Source: Acidobacteriota bacterium
Lineage (GTDB): Bacteria; Acidobacteriota; Blastocatellia; Pyrinomonadales; Pyrinomonadaceae
Assembly (NCBI GenBank): GCA_020199775.1
Contig: JAIVJZ010000044.1
Span: forward strand, 62,001-126,000
Direction of reading: 5' to 3'
DNA: 64,000 nt
The position numbers were made by a program, and so were the translations under genes. Shown one piece after another: positions 28,507 to 37,888 of the stretch. Under the pieces are notes generated by a model that was not told the DNA's origin, did not search any database, and saw only the letters and a program-made list of their open reading frames with translations. Each line of letters starts with the position of its first letter. Within the stretch, counting starts at the first letter, position 1.

Positions 28507-30453
28507 CTATCGTCCCGCGAGGTCGCGGCGCGCGTAGAGGTTGAGCGTGACGCCGGGGCGCATCGGGTAAGTTCCGACGAGTTGATACTTCGCGCCGTTG
28601 GTCGCTTGCATCTCCGCGCTCTGCGATGTGCTGGCGATGATGACGGCGTCGGTCGTCGCCGCCGGGATGACGCGGCTCTGGTAGCCGACGCGCTTGTAGT
28701 CGCGCAAGTACCACGGCATCGGCCAATATTCGGGCGCGGCCACGTTGATGCCCGTCTCGTATTTTGTCCCCGCGCGTTCGGCGATGCGATTGATCTCCCC
28801 GATCAAGTCCAGATACTCGCGCTTCGTGTGCGCGTAGACGTAGATGTAGCGGTCGTTGTCGTAATGGACGTAGTTGAGTTGGACGGTCTGGTAGGCGGCG
28901 ACTAGGAGTGCGACGCCGAGCACGCCGAGCGCGAGCGCGCGCGAGTAACGCCGGTAGAGCCGGTCAATCGCGTAGCCGCCCGTGATGGCGAACGGGACGA
29001 GCATGCTCAGCACGAGCCACGGCGTTTTGTATTTGATGAGCGAATAGGCGGCGAGCAGGCCGAAGCCCCAGAGCGCGGCGAAGAGCGGGAAGCGGCGGCG
29101 CGTCTCGCGCAGGAGGGCGAGCAGTGCGCCTGTCGATGCGAGCAGGAACAACGCCGGTTCTTCGCCGAACTCCCACTTCTCGCCCCCCGGCGTATTCGCC
29201 TTGTCAATCACGAGCCACTGAAGATATTTGTGCCAGCCGTAGCCGTGAAAGCCGCTCTCGCCCGTCTTCTTCCAAACTTTATATGCTTCGACGGCGTCCC
29301 AGACGCCCTTCGAGTTTGTGAAGAAGGACGAGTAGAACAGGATGTTGACGAAGAGGAAGAGGCCGAGCGCGGCGGCGAGCAGGATCAGGATGCGCGTCCC
29401 ACCGCCGAGCCGCGCCACGAGCCCGCGCGTTTCCGCGCCGCCCACGCCCGCGCCGCTTTTCCCGCCCCGCCTGCCCCGCCCGCCGCGCCTGCCCGCCGCC
29501 GCAACCTCACGCGCGCCGAACCACCCCTTGCGCGCGACGAACGACGTGTAACCCCACGCCATCGCCCACGCGATTAAGAGCACGCCCACGGAAATGAAAG
29601 CCGTCTCCTTCGTCGCGAACAAAAGCGCGGCGGAGACGGCGGCGAACGCTAAATAGATCGAACGCTCGCCGTCGTAACGCCTGAGCAGCACGAACAACAC
29701 GCCGACGCTGAACAATATCGACGCCAGCGCAGCCCCGTAGTACTCCGGCCGATAGGCCGCGCCGAGCGACGAGGCGACGAGCGCGAGCGCGGCCGCCGCG
29801 GCTCCTAAGCCCAAGCGCGTGTCGGGCGGCGATGCCTCCGGCGCATCCGGCGGCGCGTCGTCGTGGTCGTAAAAACGCAGCGCGGCCACGACGATGCCGA
29901 GCGTGAAGAACACGAACATCATTTCGTGTATGAAGTAGCGCGAGAAGAAGACGACGCCGGGCGACAGCGCGAGGAGCGCGCCGGCCGAGAGCGCGCCGAC
30001 GCGCCCGATGTAGCGGCGCAGGCCGAGCGCGAGCCACACGGTCGCCAGCCCGAAGATGAGCGGCAGCAGGCGCACCGTCCAAGTGCCGTACATTCCCAGA
30101 CGCTCGGCGGCAACGGCGAGCGGCAGCGTGAAATAGTAAAGCGTCGGGCCGTGATAATTAGTGGGGTCGTAGCGGAAGACGCCCGTGCGCATCAGGTTGT
30201 TGAGGAAGAAGCCGTTAACGCCTTCGTCGTGGTGCATCGGCCGGAGTTCGAGTTGGTAGAGACGCACGAGCGCGGCGACGAACATCACCGACGCGTAAGC
30301 GATCCACCACGCGCGCCGCGAAAGTTCCCCGCCCGCCTCTCCCGTCGTCGAAGCGGCGGCGGGGCTGCCCGCGGTCTCGTGGCCCTGCTGCGAGGTCTTC
30401 GCCTGCCACCCTTTCTGTTTATTGCCGCGCGACTTTGTAGAGGCTGTACCCAC
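28507..30453 (-). CDS. Agl23-like (TIGR03663) multi-spanning membrane protein
   Basis: 648 residues with about a dozen hydrophobic segments. The start is GTG at 30453 with GGAGAG five bases upstream; a longer frame runs back inside the neighbouring gene without support. After a 50-residue polar N terminus comes a GT-C-like first loop with MHHDEGVNGFFLNNL. The layout matches the flippase activity-associated Agl23 family, related to GT39/PMT-type lipid-linked sugar transferases. It overlaps the upstream membrane-protein gene by 35 bases, so both are one unit and may act together on a polyprenol-linked sugar. The acceptor is unknown. A Lys/Gly/Arg-rich loop occurs near residues 345-360. Confidence 0.8.
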   Translation of the reverse strand: MGTASTKSRGNKQKGWQAKTSQQGHETAGSPAAASTTGEAGGELSRRAWWIAYASVMFVAALVRLYQLELRPMHHDEGVNGFFLNNLMRTGVFRYDPTNYHGPTLYYFTLPLAVAAERLGMYGTWTVRLLPLIFGLATVWLALGLRRYIGRVGALSAGALLALSPGVVFFSRYFIHEMMFVFFTLGIVVAALRFYDHDDAPPDAPEASPPDTRLGLGAAAAALALVASSLGAAYRPEYYGAALASILFSVGVLFVLLRRYDGERSIYLAFAAVSAALLFATKETAFISVGVLLIAWAMAWGYTSFVARKGWFGAREVAAAGRRGGRGRRGGKSGAGVGGAETRGLVARLGGGTRILILLAAALGLFLFVNILFYSSFFTNSKGVWDAVEAYKVWKKTGESGFHGYGWHKYLQWLVIDKANTPGGEKWEFGEEPALFLLASTGALLALLRETRRRFPLFAALWGFGLLAAYSLIKYKTPWLVLSMLVPFAITGGYAIDRLYRRYSRALALGVLGVALLVAAYQTVQLNYVHYDNDRYIYVYAHTKREYLDLIGEINRIAERAGTKYETGINVAAPEYWPMPWYLRDYKRVGYQSRVIPAATTDAVIIASTSQSAEMQATNGAKYQLVGTYPMRPGVTLNLYARRDLAGR

Positions 30454-32527
30454 TTGTCTCTCCAACCTTTGTGAAACGTCTGAAGAACTGTTCGTTGACC
30501 GGAGTCGCGGCGCGCTCAAGCGGGCTGACGACGACGTACTCGACGCCGTGTTTCGCCAACAGACTCTCGGCATCGGGCGCGCCCGCGTACATGCGTCTCA
30601 GCTCGGCCTCGCGCGGCGCGTAGTCGATGCCCTGCGACCAGAGATGCCCCGCGTAGCCCATCAGCGCGCGGCGGCCTGTTAAATAAACGGGGTGATTATA
30701 AGTCGGCGCGTGGAGAATCAGTGAACGCGGCGGGGTCTCGGCCTTGATGATCTCGGCGAAGGCGATCCCGGCGCGGTCGAACTCCCGCTGCTCCGACGCC
30801 TCCGACACGACGCGCCACACGTCGAGCGCGCCCGCCGCCGTCAAGGTCAACAACAGGACGACCGTCGCCACGCGCGCCGCCGCGTGCAGACGCCACAGGC
30901 GCGCCAGCAGCAACGCGACGAGCGGCACGGAGGCGATGTACCAGTAGTAAAGCACCTTGATGTTGTCCCAAATCCACGGCGAGATTTTGCCCGCGTTCGA
31001 GATGACGAAGAGCAGCGTGAAGGGCAGGTAAAAAAGTAGTAAACGCTTCGGCACGACCGCGCCGTCGCGACCGCCGCGCCACGCGAGTGCGGCGACGAGC
31101 AGCGGGATGAACAGCCCGGTGTTCTTGAACCAGAACCAGAACGCGTCCTGCTCGCCGCGATCCCAACCGAACTGCCACCCGAAGAAACTCCCCGCCCGCG
31201 CCGCGCTCTCGCGCGTCGCCCACCACATCTGCGGCGCGGCGATCAGGAGCGCAACCGCGAAAAAGATGACCCACGCGCGCCAACGCGGAAACAGCAACGC
31301 CAGACACCCGCCCATCAACATCAACACGACGAAACTGTGCGCGTGCGCCAGCGGCAACAAACCCGCGACCACGCCCGCGCCGAGCATCCGCCGCGCGGAA
31401 GGGGAGAGGTTGGCAAAAGGGGAAAGGGGAAAGGGGAAAGGAAAAAGGTTCAAGACAGGAATAGGCGGCGCGGCGTTCGCGGCCGCACGCTTCGCCTTCT
31501 TCCGCGATCTCCCCTTTCCCCCTTCCCCCTTTCCCTTTACCCTTTCTTCTTCCTTGACCCCTTCCCCTTGACCCCTTCCCCTTTCTTCTTCCTCTCCTCC
31601 CGTCGCCATCCACCATTGCGTAACGACGACGAGCGCGAGCGGCAGGCCGAGCAGCAACCCGCGTTGCGGCACGAGCAGCGTCGTGATCGCGTTGCCCCAG
31701 CGAAACGCGCCGTTTGAAGTGATCGTGTAATCGTGCGGCAAGCGATTGAGGAACTCGAAGAGGCCGAGACTGCCGCCGCTCCACTCGCGCGCGAACATCC
31801 ACCAGCCGAGGCCGCCGCTCAGGAGCGCGAGCGCGGGCGTGATGAGCGCGGCCACGCGGTCGCCGGTCAACTTCAGCGCGAAGCGATACAGCAGCCCGAC
31901 GAGCGCGAGCGCGAGCACGAAATTCTCCAGAAAGAGTGCGCCTTCCAGCGTCGCTCCCGCGCGCACGAACATCGCGGCCACGAAGTCTACGACGAACGGG
32001 TAGGTCAGACGCGCGCCCGCGTATTCGGGGTGCACCGGCGGGAAGTTGTCCCCGAAAAGGAAACCCGTGATGATGCTCAAGTGAAACGGCAAATCGCCGA
32101 GGTTGTTATCGACGCCCGTGAAAATCTCGCCGCCGCGCACGAACATCGCGCGCCCGAAAACTTTCCAGAAGACCCACGCGCACGCGACGAAGAGAAGGAG
32201 CACGCCCGTCGTCGCCGCCTGCGGTCGCGCGACCGCGCCCGATAGGTCGCGCCACGCTTCCGCAGCGTCGAACCGCGCGCGCGCGCGCCAGTCGCTTTTC
32301 GACAACAGGGCGAGCGGCGCGGCGACGACTACGGCGGAGAGAATCAGTGACGCGGGCGTGAGTCCCAGAAACGATGCGAAGAGAAAGCCGACGAGGCCGA
32401 GTGCGGCAAAGCCCGTACACGCCCCGGCCGCGAGGCGCGCGAAGAAGTGCGCGTCGCGGTCGTAGAGGTAGGTGACGAGCGCGCCGCTCGCGATGGCGAC
32501 GAGCGCGAGTATGAATGCCATGTTCAA
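30419..32527 (-). CDS. GT-C-like membrane protein with low-complexity insert
   Basis: 702 residues with roughly a dozen hydrophobic segments and a soluble C-terminal part containing HAPTYNHPVYLTGRRALMGY. The layout resembles integral-membrane GT-C glycosyltransferases, but no exact family was recognised. Residues about 309-376 are a highly charged, low-complexity stretch (Glu/Gly/Lys, then Pro/Phe/Leu). It is encoded by the inverted-repeat array at 31415-31600, placed between hydrophobic segments and still in frame. Co-transcribed with the Agl23-like gene. Confidence 0.75.
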   Translation of the reverse strand: MNMAFILALVAIASGALVTYLYDRDAHFFARLAAGACTGFAALGLVGFLFASFLGLTPASLILSAVVVAAPLALLSKSDWRARARFDAAEAWRDLSGAVARPQAATTGVLLLFVACAWVFWKVFGRAMFVRGGEIFTGVDNNLGDLPFHLSIITGFLFGDNFPPVHPEYAGARLTYPFVVDFVAAMFVRAGATLEGALFLENFVLALALVGLLYRFALKLTGDRVAALITPALALLSGGLGWWMFAREWSGGSLGLFEFLNRLPHDYTITSNGAFRWGNAITTLLVPQRGLLLGLPLALVVVTQWWMATGGEEEERGRGQGEGVKEEERVKGKGEGGKGRSRKKAKRAAANAAPPIPVLNLFPFPFPLSPFANLSPSARRMLGAGVVAGLLPLAHAHSFVVLMLMGGCLALLFPRWRAWVIFFAVALLIAAPQMWWATRESAARAGSFFGWQFGWDRGEQDAFWFWFKNTGLFIPLLVAALAWRGGRDGAVVPKRLLLFYLPFTLLFVISNAGKISPWIWDNIKVLYYWYIASVPLVALLLARLWRLHAAARVATVVLLLTLTAAGALDVWRVVSEASEQREFDRAGIAFAEIIKAETPPRSLILHAPTYNHPVYLTGRRALMGYAGHLWSQGIDYAPREAELRRMYAGAPDAESLLAKHGVEYVVVSPLERAATPVNEQFFRRFTKVGETSGYSLYKVARQ
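31415..31600. repeat. GGGGAAA-unit inverted repeat inside a coding region
   Basis: The left arm (31415-31448) is tandem GGGGAAA heptamers. The right arm (31511-31546, extended to 31600) is the complementary CCCTTTCC series. The intervening 62 bases include AAGACAG. The array is within the 702-residue membrane protein and keeps its frame. Confidence 0.85.
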
Positions 32528-32757
32528 GTGCGTCTGACGCGAAACGTGTGTGGACGAATTTTAATACCAAACCGGCGACGGATAAGAGCGCGCCCCCGTA
32601 GGCGGCGCGCGAGATTATACGCGAACCCGCGCGCGAAGTCCGCAGCGTCTTGGCGCGGTTGGCCGTTGGTCTGTTTGCTTTTGCCTTTCCGCGCCCCACG
32701 GTGTAAAAGAACTTATCCGCAAGCAATCGCGTGTGTTTAATGTAGAGAGGTTCTTCC

Positions 32758-33858
32758 ATGCTCCGCGCAGGTATTGTCGGGCTGCCGAACGTCGGCAAGT
32801 CCACGCTTTTCAACGCGCTCACGGCGCAGACTTCCGCGCTCGCCGCCAATTACCCGTTCGCCACCATCGACCCGAACATCGGCGTCGTCCCAGTCCCCGA
32901 CGAACGGCTCGCCCCGCTCGCTGCGATAGTCAAAACGAACACCATCATCCCGGCCACGGTCGAGTTCGTGGACATCGCGGGGCTGGTGCGCGGCGCGTCC
33001 AAAGGCGAAGGACTCGGCAACCAGTTTCTCGCCAACATCCGTGAAACCGACGCGGTGATTCAGGTCGTGCGCTGCTTCGAGGACGAGAACATCGTCCACG
33101 TCGAAGGCTCGGTCAACCCCGAGCGCGACATCGAGACCATCCAGATCGAACTCGCGCTCGCAGACCTCGCCTCCGCCGAACGCCGCCGCGACCGCGCGCA
33201 AAAGACCGCCAAGGGCGGCGACAAGATCGCGCTCTCCGAGATCGCGCTCATCGACAGACTTCTGCCCGTGCTCTCCGAAGGCCAACCCGCGCGCCTCGTG
33301 CCCATGACGGACGAAGAACGCGCCACGGCGCGCACGCTCTTTCTCCTCACGATGAAGCCGACTATCTACGCGGCCAACGTGGACGAGGCCACGCTCGCCG
33401 CGCCCGAAGATAACGCGCACGTCAAAGCGGTGCGCGCGCTGGCCGAGAGCGAGGCGGCCGAGTCGGTCGTCATCTGCGCGCAGATCGAGGCCGAACTCGT
33501 CGAACTCTCGCCCGAAGATCGACAGGGCTATTTGCAGTCGCTCGGCGTGGAGGGCAGCGGCGTGGACGATTTGATCAAAAGCGCGTACCGTTTGCTCGGC
33601 CTGATGTCGTTCCTGACGGCGGGCGAAAAAGAGGTGCGCGCGTGGACGATCCCGCGCGGCACGCGCGCCCCGCAAGCCGCGGGCACAATTCACTCGGACA
33701 TCGAACGCGGCTTTATCCGCGCGGAGATCGTCAGCTACGCAGACCTCACGCGCGCCGGTTCTTACGCCGCCGCCCGCGAACAGGGCTTGCTCCGCCTCGA
33801 AGGCAAAGAGTACGTCATGCAGGAAGGCGACATTGTTAACTTCCGCTTCAATGTATGA
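32758..33858 (+). CDS. ychF: YchF/Ola1-family ATPase
   Basis: 366 residues, the standard length. The G1 motif GLPNVGKST is at residues 8-16 and DIAG forms G3. The G4 motif is divergent, as in this Obg-related family that prefers ATP over GTP. The C-terminal TGS-type domain is present (TAGEKEVRAWTIPRGTRAPQAAG and the final YVMQEGDIVNFRFNV). YchF binds ribosomes and is linked to translation and oxidative stress. Adjacent to a mug gene on the same strand. Confidence 0.95.
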   Translation: MLRAGIVGLPNVGKSTLFNALTAQTSALAANYPFATIDPNIGVVPVPDERLAPLAAIVKTNTIIPATVEFVDIAGLVRGASKGEGLGNQFLANIRETDAVIQVVRCFEDENIVHVEGSVNPERDIETIQIELALADLASAERRRDRAQKTAKGGDKIALSEIALIDRLLPVLSEGQPARLVPMTDEERATARTLFLLTMKPTIYAANVDEATLAAPEDNAHVKAVRALAESEAAESVVICAQIEAELVELSPEDRQGYLQSLGVEGSGVDDLIKSAYRLLGLMSFLTAGEKEVRAWTIPRGTRAPQAAGTIHSDIERGFIRAEIVSYADLTRAGSYAAAREQGLLRLEGKEYVMQEGDIVNFRFNV

Positions 33859-33906
33859 TGCGTTAATGTGTGATGCGTCCGAGAGCGAATAACGGAGAGG
33901 CCGAAC

Positions 33907-34476
33907 ATTCATAAGCCTTCAAAAGAAGAACTTCTGGCCGCCGCCGGTAAGGCCGTGCCCGCCGTGATCGCGCCGAACTTGCGCGTGCTGTTTTGCGGCA
34001 TCAACCCCGGACTGTACACGGCGGCGGTCGGCCACCACTTCGCGCGCCCCGGCAATCGTTTCTGGCCTGCGCTCTATGCCTCCGGGTTCACCGACCGGCT
34101 GCTCTCGCCTTTTGAGGAACACGAACTTCTCGCACGCGGCTACGGGATCACCAACGTCGTCGAGCGCGCCACCGCCACGGCCGCCGAACTGTCGCCCGCG
34201 GAGTACGTCGAAGGTGGCCGGAAGTTAGAGGCCACAGTCAGACGCTACCGTCCAATGTTTCTCGCCGTGCTCGGCGTCGGCGCATACCGGACGGCGTTCG
34301 GTCGCCCCAAGGCCGCGCTCGGCCTTCAACCGGAGGGCATAGGGGAAACGTCGGTCTGGGTGCTGCCGAATCCGAGCGGCCTGAACGCGCATTACCAGCC
34401 GAAAGATTTGGCGCGCATGTTCAAGGAGTTGCGTCTCGCAACGGAGGCGACGGCCGCGCGCCCTCGCACTCGTTGA
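33907..34476 (+). CDS. mug: G/U mismatch-specific uracil-DNA glycosylase
   Basis: 189 residues from an ATT start at 33907. FCGINPGL (catalytic Asn) and the closing NPSGLNAHY define the Mug family, which removes uracil or ethenocytosine mispaired with G. Homologs usually begin with a PxKEELL segment, here present as KPSKEELLAAAGKAVP. The only ATG/GTG-type start in frame downstream is GTG at 33955, which would delete this segment and has no ribosome binding site. GGAGAGG lies six bases before ATT, and no ATG or GTG occurs upstream before the stop at 33871. It follows ychF and is probably in the same unit. Confidence 0.85.
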   Translation: MHKPSKEELLAAAGKAVPAVIAPNLRVLFCGINPGLYTAAVGHHFARPGNRFWPALYASGFTDRLLSPFEEHELLARGYGITNVVERATATAAELSPAEYVEGGRKLEATVRRYRPMFLAVLGVGAYRTAFGRPKAALGLQPEGIGETSVWVLPNPSGLNAHYQPKDLARMFKELRLATEATAARPRTR

Positions 34477-34555
34477 AGTATGAAACGGATGCCCGCTTCA
34501 ACTTCTCGACGTATCGGTGGTCGCGTGATCTGTGTAACTTAGAACGGGGCGCGGG

Positions 34556-35071
34556 CTAACCGTTCGCGCGCGGCTCTTTGTAGATGGGATGAAAGGTGCG
34601 CGTCGTGTGGTCTGTGACGCTGGCGACGGGCAGCGGGTCGGTCGAAGCTGGCATATAAGTTTGCGCCGCCGGCGAGTGGAGTTCTTTCGCTTCGGATCGC
34701 TTGGTCTGCGTCGGGAGGGATGGGGCGGCGGCGACGGGCAGTTGAACGACGCGCGCCAGGATGCGAATCAGCATCACGTCTATAACGAGGATCATCAACA
34801 GACCGACGACGCTCAGGACGCCCAACAGATCGGCCGGCAGTTGCCTCTCGGCCGTAGCCAGACTGCCGATGGCGACGAAGAGGATTGTGAGGCCGAGCAG
34901 CGTGGTCAGCGTGATCGTCGCGCCGAGCGTGCGCACAGGGCTTTTGATGTCAACCACGGCCGTCTCCGGTCTGGCCGCCACGGACGAAAGGGACGAATTA
35001 ACCATCGCGCCGCAGCGGTTGCAATAGTTGAGTCCCGTTTGAATTTCCGCGCCGCACGTCTGGCAGTACAT
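34556..35071 (-). CDS. zinc-ribbon membrane protein
   Basis: 171 residues starting at ATG 35071, six bases after GGAGAG. Residues 1-25 hold a zinc ribbon (CQTCG then CNRCG). Two transmembrane helices follow (about 50-110), then a polar tail rich in Ser, Pro and Thr. This double-zinc-ribbon plus membrane layout is common among bacterial proteins of unknown role. It could be a membrane-bound regulator or chaperone. Convergent with mug. Confidence 0.72.
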   Translation of the reverse strand: MYCQTCGAEIQTGLNYCNRCGAMVNSSLSSVAARPETAVVDIKSPVRTLGATITLTTLLGLTILFVAIGSLATAERQLPADLLGVLSVVGLLMILVIDVMLIRILARVVQLPVAAAPSLPTQTKRSEAKELHSPAAQTYMPASTDPLPVASVTDHTTRTFHPIYKEPRANG

Positions 35072-35112
35072 ATAGGCTCTCCGCAATAAATATTTCAGGT
35101 TGATAGTAAGAC

Positions 35113-35150
35113 AACGCGCCCGCTCGAAGGTGGAAAAGAGCGGGCGCGTT
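35113..35150 (-). terminator. hairpin terminator after the 71-residue membrane protein gene
   Basis: A 13-base-pair GC-rich stem (35113-35125 with 35138-35150) and a 12-base loop. On the minus strand it is followed by GTCTTAC, only a weak T tract. Confidence 0.6.
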
Positions 35151-35173
35151 GTTGCTGTCTCCGGTCGCTATCG

Positions 35174-35389
35174 TCAGCGCATCAAGGCGCGGATCGCGAC
35201 GAGGGCGAGATAGCCGATGGCGACCACGACGGCGAGTTTGATCACTGCGACGGCCAGACCGATGATCATGCCGATGCCGCTCAGTACGATCCCGGCCGCC
35301 GCGAGCAGCAGCGGCACGCCGATCACCAACACCACCAAACCGAGTGCGATTATTCCGATGACTCTCCACATATCATTCATCTTTTCCAC
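35174..35389 (-). CDS. small two-helix membrane protein
   Basis: 71 residues, nearly all hydrophobic after residue 8: two helices (about 10-40 and 46-68) rich in Ala, Ile, Leu, Val and Gly with a short turn. No known family was recognised. GAGGTGGAAAA precedes the start (ATG at 35389). It is followed by a hairpin and sits between a zinc-ribbon membrane protein and rarA. Conservation is uncertain, but the codon pattern is that of a real gene. Confidence 0.6.
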   Translation of the reverse strand: MEKMNDMWRVIGIIALGLVVLVIGVPLLLAAAGIVLSGIGMIIGLAVAVIKLAVVVAIGYLALVAIRALMR

Positions 35390-35656
35390 CTCAACTTCCG
35401 TATCTTAAACTTCTTCCGCGCGCGCCGGAAGTAATGTGCCTCGTCCGTGCGCCCGACCTCCTATACGAACAACCCGCGGCGAACGTTCCATCCAAGACTT
35501 CGGATGAATCCGCGCCCCGCGCTTCCCCAACGTGCCCTGAAATTGTGTTAAGCTATGATAGCAAATCTCCCGATAAGTGAAAGATTTTTACGACGGAATC
35601 GGCCCGCGCGGGCGTTAATTTCTCCGGCCGTCAGTTCGACATGGAATGGTACAGGG

Positions 35657-36982
35657 ATGCCGCGACGTAAAACCGACAGCCTGTTTGACGAACCCGAACC
35701 CGAAGCTCTCGCGGAGACCGTCGCGGCCGCCGACGCGCCGCTCGCCGAGCGGATGCGGCCGCGCACGCTCGAAGAGTTTGTCGGGCAGCGCCATCTGATC
35801 GGCGAGGGGCGTATCCTGCGCCGCCTGATCGAAGGCGAGGGCGCGCTGCCGTCGCTGATTCTCTGGGGCGCGCCCGGCACGGGCAAGACGACGCTCGCGC
35901 GCCTGCTCGCACGCCACAGCGAAGCCGAGTTCATCCCGCTCTCAGCCGTCTTCTCCGGCGTCAAAGATTTACGCGCGGCCATCGCCGAAGCGCGCGAGAC
36001 CAAACGAACGGGTCGGCGCACCGTGCTCTTCGTCGACGAGATTCACCGCTTCAACAAGGCGCAGCAGGACGCGCTGCTGCCCGCCGTCGAAGAAGGCACG
36101 GTGACGCTCATCGGCGCGACGACCGAGAACCCTTCGTTTGAAGTCATCAGCGCGCTACTCTCGCGCTCGCGCGTGCTCTCGCTCGAACCTCTGACCGAAG
36201 CCGACATCGGCGCGCTCATCAGCCGCGCCCTGGCGGACGAAGCGCGGGGTCTGGCAAACTTACACCCGCAAGTCTCAGACGAAGTGCTCGCGCGTTTCGC
36301 GCGCGCGGCGGGCGGCGACGCGCGCGTCGCGCTCACGGCACTCGAAGCGGCGGTCGAGTCAACTGCGCCCGACGGGCGCGGCGTGCGTCACATCACCGAC
36401 GAGATTGCGGTCGAGGCGTTGGGGCGTGCCCGCTACGCCTACGACAAGGGCGGCGAGGAGCACTACAACCTCGCCTCCGCGCTCATCAAATCCTTGCGCA
36501 ACTCTGACGCGAACGCCGCGCTCTACTGGCTCGCGCGGCTCATCGAGGGCGGGGCCGATCCGCTCTTCATCGCGCGCCGCCTCTGCATCCTCGCTTCCGA
36601 AGACGTGGGTCTGGCCGACCCGCAGGCGATTGTGCAGGCCGCGGCCGCCGCGCAGATCACCGCGCTCATCGGTCTGCCCGAAGCGCTCTACCCGCTCTCG
36701 CAGGCGACGATCTATCTCGCGCGCGCGCCCAAATCAAACTCCGTCAAACGCGCCTACTTCGCCGCCGCCGAGGACGCGCAGGAGACGGCGCGCGAACCCG
36801 TGCCGCTGCACCTGCGCAACGCCGTCACGCCGCTGATGAAACGCTCCGGTTACGGCAGCGGCTATCGCTACGTCCACGACGACCCGCGCGCCAGGGATGA
36901 AATGGCCTGTCTGCCGGAACAACTGCGCGGGCACGAATACTATAAAGAAAACGATGAAGGAGGAACGATGAACGATGAATGA
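35657..36982 (+). CDS. rarA: replication-associated recombination protein RarA (MgsA)
   Basis: 441 residues from ATG 35657 (MPRRKTDSLFDE), typical of the family; the frame extends 34 codons farther upstream without homology. Walker A (GAPGTGKTT), Walker B (LFVDEIHRFNKAQQDALL) and the sensor segment TLIGATTENPSFEV mark a clamp-loader-like AAA+ ATPase that acts at stalled forks. The C-terminal tetramerisation region is intact. The last dozen residues (after ELRGHEYYKEN) and the stop codon are encoded by the AACGATG repeat. Confidence 0.94.
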   Translation: MPRRKTDSLFDEPEPEALAETVAAADAPLAERMRPRTLEEFVGQRHLIGEGRILRRLIEGEGALPSLILWGAPGTGKTTLARLLARHSEAEFIPLSAVFSGVKDLRAAIAEARETKRTGRRTVLFVDEIHRFNKAQQDALLPAVEEGTVTLIGATTENPSFEVISALLSRSRVLSLEPLTEADIGALISRALADEARGLANLHPQVSDEVLARFARAAGGDARVALTALEAAVESTAPDGRGVRHITDEIAVEALGRARYAYDKGGEEHYNLASALIKSLRNSDANAALYWLARLIEGGADPLFIARRLCILASEDVGLADPQAIVQAAAAAQITALIGLPEALYPLSQATIYLARAPKSNSVKRAYFAAAEDAQETAREPVPLHLRNAVTPLMKRSGYGSGYRYVHDDPRARDEMACLPEQLRGHEYYKENDEGGTMNDE

Positions 36983-37030
36983 AACGCAACTTGCTTTCAG
37001 TTCATCGTTCAGCGTTCAGCGTTCATACTT
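36950..37030. repeat. AACGATG-unit inverted repeat
   Basis: Left units AACGATGAA (36950-36983) face TTCATCGTTC-type units (37001-37030) across a short loop with ACTTGCTTT. The left arm encodes the RarA C terminus and includes its stop codon. Confidence 0.85.
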
Positions 37031-37036
37031 ACAAAC

Positions 37037-37867
37037 ATGAGTGAGAACAAGACGGAAAAAGAGTTGGCTTTCCTGCACGATTTGTACATCGCAACCGACT
37101 GGGGCGAGCGGTTCGCGGGGTTGATGGATGAGCACGTGCAAGTGCCGAAAGCAGGCCACGCGCTGTACGTCGCGGCGGGCACGGGCGGGCACGCGCTGGC
37201 GATCAAAGAGCGCGCGGGGCAGGACGTGACGTTGATCGGCGTTGACGAGAGCGAAGCGCGACTCGCGCTGGCGCGGGCGAAGGCTGCGGCCACGAAGTTG
37301 GACGAGGTGACGGAATTTCGCGCCGCGCAACTCGAAGCGTTGGCCTTCGAGGACGAGCAGTTTGACCTCGTGCTCGGCGACGCTTCGCTCGTCTCGGCGG
37401 AGCGTCTGCCGGAGATGTTGGCGGAGATGGTGCGCGTGGCCGCCCCCGGCGCGACCGTGGCTTTGACGCTGCCGACCGCTTCGAGTTTCGGCGAGTTCTA
37501 TTCGATCTACTGGGAAGCCCTGTTGAATGCGGAGATGCTCGACCGAGCGCCCATCGTGGAACAACTGATCGGCGAACGCCCGACCGTCGCCCGCGTCGAA
37601 ACGCTCGCCGCCCGCGAAGGTCTCGATCTCGTTCAATCATGGACGAACATCGAGGAGTTCGATTACGAATCGGGCGAAGAATTTCTCAACGCGCCGCTCG
37701 TCAAGGATTTCCTCTTGCAGAATTGGCTCGACCCGCTCGGCGAAGACGAGGCGGCGCGCGCGCGCGTCCTCTCGGAGGTCAAACGCATCATTGACGAGGA
37801 GCGCAACGAGGCCGAATTCTCGCTCACCATTAAGGCTACGGTCGTCGTCGGGCAAAAGACGACGTAA
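37037..37867 (+). CDS. class I SAM-dependent methyltransferase
   Basis: 276 residues. A Rossmann motif (VAAGTGGHAL, about residues 45-55) with an acidic second strand (LIGVDES) and a third strand ending FDLVLGDAS fits a class I methyltransferase with a UbiE/Methyltransf_11 fold. The C-terminal 100 residues are not typical of a known branch. Substrate unknown. The stop is followed by a terminator, so this is the end of the unit. The AACGATG repeat precedes its start. Confidence 0.78.
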   Translation: MSENKTEKELAFLHDLYIATDWGERFAGLMDEHVQVPKAGHALYVAAGTGGHALAIKERAGQDVTLIGVDESEARLALARAKAAATKLDEVTEFRAAQLEALAFEDEQFDLVLGDASLVSAERLPEMLAEMVRVAAPGATVALTLPTASSFGEFYSIYWEALLNAEMLDRAPIVEQLIGERPTVARVETLAAREGLDLVQSWTNIEEFDYESGEEFLNAPLVKDFLLQNWLDPLGEDEAARARVLSEVKRIIDEERNEAEFSLTIKATVVVGQKTT

Positions 37868-37888
37868 CAAACTCTGCGGCCTAAACAA

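Noticed and set aside
36950..37030. Insertion-sequence end or mobile element with a transposase
   Set aside because: No transposase gene, target duplication or terminal repeat was seen; only the tandem-unit hairpin is present.
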